Positions 59,360 to 64,000 of a stretch of DNA of 64,000 nucleotides are shown here, one piece after another (the first letter of the stretch is position 1; every line of letters begins with the position of its first letter). The notes beneath the pieces are model-generated. The model searched no databases. It worked only from the letters and a program-made list of their open reading frames with translations, and had not been told where the DNA came from. The DNA is from Grifola frondosa (Eukaryota; Basidiomycota; Agaricomycetes; Polyporales; Grifolaceae), in assembly GCA_001683735.1 (NCBI GenBank), contig LUGG01000015.1:992001-1056000 (forward strand), in the 5' to 3' direction. A program made the position numbers and the translations under genes.

Positions 59360-60693
59360 ATGTCTCTCAATCTGAAGGGTATACAAGTATGGCTAGAGGA
59401 GGAAGACCATCAACCGATGCCTCTTACGGAGATACATCGAAGTAGGAGTGAGGTCAGCGCAGTGGTAATCACAGACCCGGGGAAGGTAAGTATGAAAGAA
59501 TCTTCACGTTTTATGATAACCGTGTTGTCTTAGCCATTCAGCCTACATTGGTGCAGAGAAGTAGGTCACAAACCACTCTCCACCTGGTGTGAAATATATA
59601 TGATCGATCCAAATGATACGACCGAGCTTATCGCAAAGAGCTGGATGAATGAAAGTGACCCGGAGACACAGAGTCGGGAACTGGACCGACAGCTCGAACA
59701 GTCTCCCCAGGTCGAGTTGAACACAGGCTATCCAATCGGGAAGAGTAATGTTCCATTGATTTCGTTTTCTGATGGCATCTATTCATACATTTTTAGATCG
59801 CCGTGATTTGGACTCGATCCGTCTCGATATGCGGCGCATCCGCGGAGAGATGTTAGTAGAATGTACTGAAGAGCAATGTCATCTTAATCGATTCCATCGT
59901 GCCGATTTTGAAATGGATTTGATTGACGACCCTAGCGAGGGTAAAAATCCATGGATTTCTTTCATTATCAAGTTCCAGACGGTATGATTTCTATGAAGTC
60001 TGCACACGTCTCTTACTTACCACCACAGCAGAAACAGGTTGGCAATCAAAGAGCTCAACAGATTCGCAGAGGGCGCGGCAGGGGAGGCACACGACGGGTT
60101 CAAGTATCCAGCCGGACACGAGTCTTTCGCAGCCACACTCGAGCTCCGTCCGCTGGACCGGCAAATACGAGAGTGATGACTCCCCCTCCCTCTGGGGTGT
60201 GGAGTATGCCAACACCACAAACTCCGCCAAGAGTTACACCAGAGCCCGCTTCCATGACATGCCCCGTGTCGGTAGCGACAACAATACGGACATACTGGAA
60301 TATGTCAGTCGCCATTCGACTCCCAGGGAAGATGTTGTAATGAAGTCCGAACGGCTGCTCGTAAGTCATTCATCAGATCTCTTAACCTTCATAACTTTCA
60401 CTATCTCGCAGCACAGCATCGAAGAGAGAGAGGAGGAGGAGAACCAACTTCTTGCCGAGAGAACCAACAACTTTGTGAGTAGGACAATTTGCCCCTTCAA
60501 TCACCGCCTTTGGTGACATCTTGATAAGAATACACTGGTCAATATCAGAGAGGAGAGCATCGCATACCTGGACGCAACACTTGAACCCCTTCGAGAACAG
60601 GTCCACCAACAGCGGGAGAGGATTGTTTTGGAAACGCAAAAATTGCAGCGATTCAGGCTGCAAGCGAAGGGGAAGGGCCGAGCGCCTTTGTAG
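59360..60693 (+). CDS. DUF7918-like protein with coiled-coil C-terminus
   Basis: Exon 1 starts at 59360 (MSLNLKGIQVWLEEEDHQPM) and has VVITDPGK before GTAAGT. Exon 2 (about 59535 on) reads PFSLHWCREVG, the typical FSVHW-like start of the agaricomycete DUF7918 fold. Exon 3 (about 59813-59981) ends NPWISFIIKFQT. Then comes an exon open in more than one frame, one of which is RG-rich (RRGRGRGGTRR). The end, to TAG 60691-60693, is a coiled coil (EEREEEENQLLAERTN; LEPLREQVHQQRERIVLETQ). The function of the family is unknown. The frame of exon 4 and the joins after it are uncertain. Confidence 0.6.
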
Positions 60694-61554
60694 CACAGTA
60701 ACGTTAACTTCCACTCTGGGTGATCTGAATTTTATGATTTCAGTGTGATCTCGAAGCATTCATTTCACATCAGGGCAACGAATGCGATATTTGTCAATAC
60801 AACGCTCGTAGTTAAAGTCAAACCATCATGACACCGTCGTCAAGGTGAGAGGATAACAGGCTATTATACAATTTATATTCCGTCACCCTCACGGGAACAT
60901 GCCCTCCGCGATGGCCTTAACACGGGTGCGGTACTGTCAGTATCGTGTGTAAATCAAATGGCATATATCTTACGATCGCCTGAACGATAAGGAAAGGTCA
61001 GAGATGTCTACTTTAGTAATTGAACACCATACCTTGTGGCTAGTCGCAGGAGTCATTTTGTTCTGTGCCCGAAGTAAGTACACTCTTGTTAACGAGATTG
61101 ATATTACCTACAATGAGAGTCTCCCGAGGCTTGAAGCGACGCTGATTGCAGACTATAGTCTGAGATCGTCCATCAGCATCAGTTACTAAAATGTAGAAAG
61201 AGGTAAACTGCTTGCAAGGCCGTCCGATCTATATTTGACGAATAGTGATTATTAACACCAAATGCACAGTCGGAAAATCCCTACTTCGTATCTTGCCATC
61301 CCAGCAGTTGAATTCGAAAGATGTTGAAATACGGGCTGAGGACATATCAGTACTGTATGGCGAAGGACCTGCGATGGAACTCACACAACAGTGTCGGGGT
61401 ACCGCATGACGCATATGTCCATGATTAACTTTTCACGAGCCGTGCCTTCATTGCCAAATGCCCGACCTACAATGCTTGCAGGGCGCATGGAAGAAATGAT
61501 TGTTGCGAACGTCCTCTCGTTGATCTACAACTCCTTCGTCGATATTGAGAATAT
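60694..61554. other. No recognised gene
   Basis: Short open pieces on both strands (61004-61189 plus; 61414-61229 minus) without signature. Possibly parts of a small intron-rich gene; not assignable. Confidence 0.35.
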
Positions 61555-62569
61555 CTAGATGGAGATGCCACCAACCATAGTAGAATGGATCTGCATATGG
61601 TTTTCACGATGTGATCCAAAGAAACGACGGTTATGCTCACCACTTCACGATCACCGACCACTTTCTGGAACCACAAGTTCACCTTCAGAAGCACTAAATA
61701 AATCTTCGGAGTAGCGAAGACTATCTCACACACCTCTGACGCAATGGATGGACGAGCCGGAAGTTTAAACTGTACGGGGACGGGGGCAGCTTGTGATTTT
61801 GCAACTGTGTGTGACACATCTGGTTTGTGAGGAGGGTCTTCTGGTTTGGTGGTTATCTTCCGCGGAAGGTCTTCAACGAATGGCAGAAAGAAGCTCTCTC
61901 TAACGATATCCGGTGTGGAGGAATGAATAGGTTCCGCGATCCTATAACACATCGAGAATCACTACTTCAGCACATTGTCTCGTTGAGGAACGCTTACGGA
62001 TTCTGCAAGAACATCCTGTCGGATACGCTGATCAGTCGAACGCGCCGCTCTGGAAACGGTAAAATCTCACTGGATGACACTCTCAAAGCGAAGCTCATAT
62101 GGAAAGTTGTCAGTCGAGTATATCCCTTGAAATGGAACAGCTTACCTCTCGCTCAGGGATACCACACAAAGATTTGTTGACGCTTGCAATCAAAACCTAG
62201 AAAACAATTTAGCAATGAACAACAATGCTTCGAAGACTGGTTCACCTTAATCCCGTCCTCCAACTGGATCATTTCTTCACGGTTCAACTTACCAAAGGAT
62301 GGAGCAAGCGATATCAGGAGATGGTCTGGCTTCTTGACGTCAACGAAATCCATCTATAGAACCATACATAAGGAGACCACTGGAAGTTAATTGGTGTGAC
62401 TGTGAACCTTCGAAAAGTTAAACTTGTTGATAAGGTCGGCCTGAAATGGGAACGTTAAATAAGATATCGTAATTTCATCAGTGCGGCTTACGCTTGTTGC
62501 GACACAGCCATCACCAACATCCGGGAAGACATTCTTCACGAGATCGGGAGAAAGGCGGACTGGGCTCAT
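61555..62569 (-). CDS. Unrecognised multi-exon gene
   Basis: The start at 62569 gives MSPVRLSPDLVKNVFPDVGD, then GCVATS before a GTAAGC donor. Exons then read ADLINKFNFSK, VDVKKPDHLLISLAPSF, EDGIK, VLIASVNKSLCGIPERE, RFESVI, VSDRMFLQNP and a longer one with IAEPIHSSTPDIVRESFFLP, PPHKPDVSHTVAKSQ and a final stop near 61555. Introns are short GT-AG types, and phases agree over the joins I tested. It contains no domain I can name. Exon choice is approximate. Confidence 0.45.
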
Positions 62570-63919
62570 GACGAGAGGAAAGTAAGGTCAATGGATGGGG
62601 CGAAGAGCAGCAGTGATAACGTGTCTTTAACAAGGCAGAAAATCGATATCCAGATATAGCTGGTATGCCCGGCCACCTCACCTCAGAGACATAGAGTCGT
62701 ACTCCTTACACGATGTGAGGGTGGTATTAGATAGACGCTATGATAACAGCAACGGGATCTTCGACGACTCGGACGGTACAATTTGTCCTTCGTGGGGGAG
62801 TTATAGAAGTCCATGCTGACGCTCCTTCATTCTAGGGATAACCGCACATCTTAAACGTGCATATGTGCGTCTTTTCCAATAATGAAACCACCATGAAGCA
62901 GTGAGCGTGATTAGTACTGCTTCGATTATTGAGAGCGGTACATATGAAAGAATGGAAGACGTAAAATTCATGCATGTAATATCAACGTACCGTGTCAGAA
63001 TAGAACCAAACCCACAGAGAAGAAGGCTGTCCAAACCTCATTGTTCTCAAGTCCACGCCGGATCCGCGCTGCAGTGCTCCGTCGGACGTTGCCCGTGTGT
63101 CAATGGACCCATGACTTCAACGAGGCTGGATTCGATGTCGACAAGGTCTACGTGAGCACAGATGAGGACGCAGTGGTATTTAGTATGTCCAAAGACTACG
63201 CGGGCTGCAGAAGCTATAATGGAATACTGCTAAATTAGGCAACATTCGTGATCCTGTTCCGGCAATTTCCGCAATTCACTTATTTAAATTTGTTATATAC
63301 TTGTTGTACTTATATTTTGTCTTCCTGCATGGCAACATCTTGGGAACAGAAGGCGAAAGTCTCTACTTCACTGGCTTACGAATTATTTAAGGTCACGCCT
63401 TTCTCGATAGCATATTCAGCACGCCGCTTGCCGCTTCACCGATCTTCAGTGATCAGCGATTGTCCTCATTTTTTACTTGTCGAATTTGCGATTTTGCACG
63501 AATTTCTTCTATCCATGTTCTGAATTGGGGGAAACGACAAACTTTCCCTGAAGCGAACCCTTGGTACATGCGAAAACAGCATGGGGCAATGGTGCCCCGA
63601 TAAACGCTTGCCTGCGAGTGTTTACTCGCTTCTCTTCCAGTCCAGCGCCTACGGAGCTCCCTGTCCCTGGCAATTCTAACTGACCATGCGACTACAGCAA
63701 GGTCAAGATGTCATGGATAAGGATAGAGTCAGCGGACCGGCGAAGGGTACAAGGGTAGTTGCGAAGTTATATATGTGCAGGCCCTTACAGCGAGAACCTG
63801 CGTCAGCGTGTGATCTCGCCTTCCGGTATGCTGCGTTTCTTGGTCATGGAAAGCTGATCCTGATATATGACAACCTAGAGCCTTTGTCTGCCTCCAGTGT
63901 TATCTCAACGCGCATTAGG
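62570..63919. other. No recognised gene
   Basis: A minus-strand hydrophobic stretch (63034-62801) and a plus-strand one (63041-63238) are seen, without family signature. Nothing further until the start at 63920. Confidence 0.35.
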
Positions 63920-64000
63920 ATGTCGGTATCTCTTGTGCCAAACATCGCCCAGATTTTCAACCCCAAATCCCAAAGTGGCACAGTCGAAACGATCGTGAGA
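63920..64000 (+). CDS. Paralogue of the 47936 gene, first exon only (window edge)
   Basis: The ATG at 63920 opens a 75-nt exon, MSVSLVPNIAQIFNPKSQSG then TVETI, ending before GTGAGA at 63995. Length, phase, donor and sequence match the first exon at 47936-48010 (MSTYPVPHISQIFNQRSQGG, AVETI). The rest lies beyond the window. Confidence 0.75.
   Translation, partial: MSVSLVPNIAQIFNPKSQSGTVETIVR

Noticed and set aside
63540..63720. Stem-like GGGGCAATGGTGCCCC at about 63585 as an RNA gene
   Set aside because: Only one short hairpin; no tRNA or known RNA layout around it.

Overview
The window looks like nuclear DNA of a mushroom-forming basidiomycete (Agaricomycetes). Genes are small and split by many 45-70 nt GT-AG introns. 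Several families are typical of that group: DUF6533 membrane proteins, HET-domain proteins, DUF7918 proteins and an HSPA12-type HSP70 fragment. The non-LTR retroelements look like the fungal Tad1 clade. I see no bacterial operon, CRISPR array or virus, and I could not identify any tRNA or rRNA.

Bases 1-24,220 are a tandem array of units about 4.7-4.9 kb long. Each unit carries a minus-strand multi-exon DUF6533 gene with a conserved TATA-like promoter, plus a decayed region that may hold a second membrane-protein gene. There are three whole units and a partial unit at each end. Two same-orientation LINEs sit in the array. One (1-1748) runs off the left edge. The other (7922-14244) is complete from 5' end to poly(A) tail, is flanked by a 15-bp target-site duplication, and has several frameshifts.

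Bases 25,275-31,900 hold a cupin protein, an F-box-like protein, a GlcNAc-kinase-like protein and an MFS-transporter-like gene. Bases 32,056-47,690 form a duplicated mosaic. Two paralogous HET-domain genes lie in inverted orientation (32,056-34,521 minus; 44,766-46,685 plus), each with a related unidentified flank on the inner side. Between them lie decayed copies of the F-box and GlcNAc-kinase genes, an HSP70 fragment, an intact coiled-coil gene, an RRM protein and the ER cargo receptor cornichon/Erv14. A truncated inverted copy of the coiled-coil gene lies outside the right HET gene.

Bases 47,936-64,000 hold a many-exon conserved protein whose first exon recurs as a paralogue at the right edge, an uncharacterised charged protein, a single-pass membrane protein split by an in-frame TAG, REXO4-like exonuclease, a mitochondrial carrier, a DUF7918-like protein and one unrecognised multi-exon gene.

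Five loci (cupin, GlcNAc kinase, RRM protein, cornichon and LINE ORF2) are each broken by what looks like one missing base at or near a short C/G run. Because these include conserved genes, assembly error is as likely as true pseudogenisation. The most unusual biology is the inverted HET pair (one member with about 224 extra residues inside a conserved region) and the DUF6533 tandem array.
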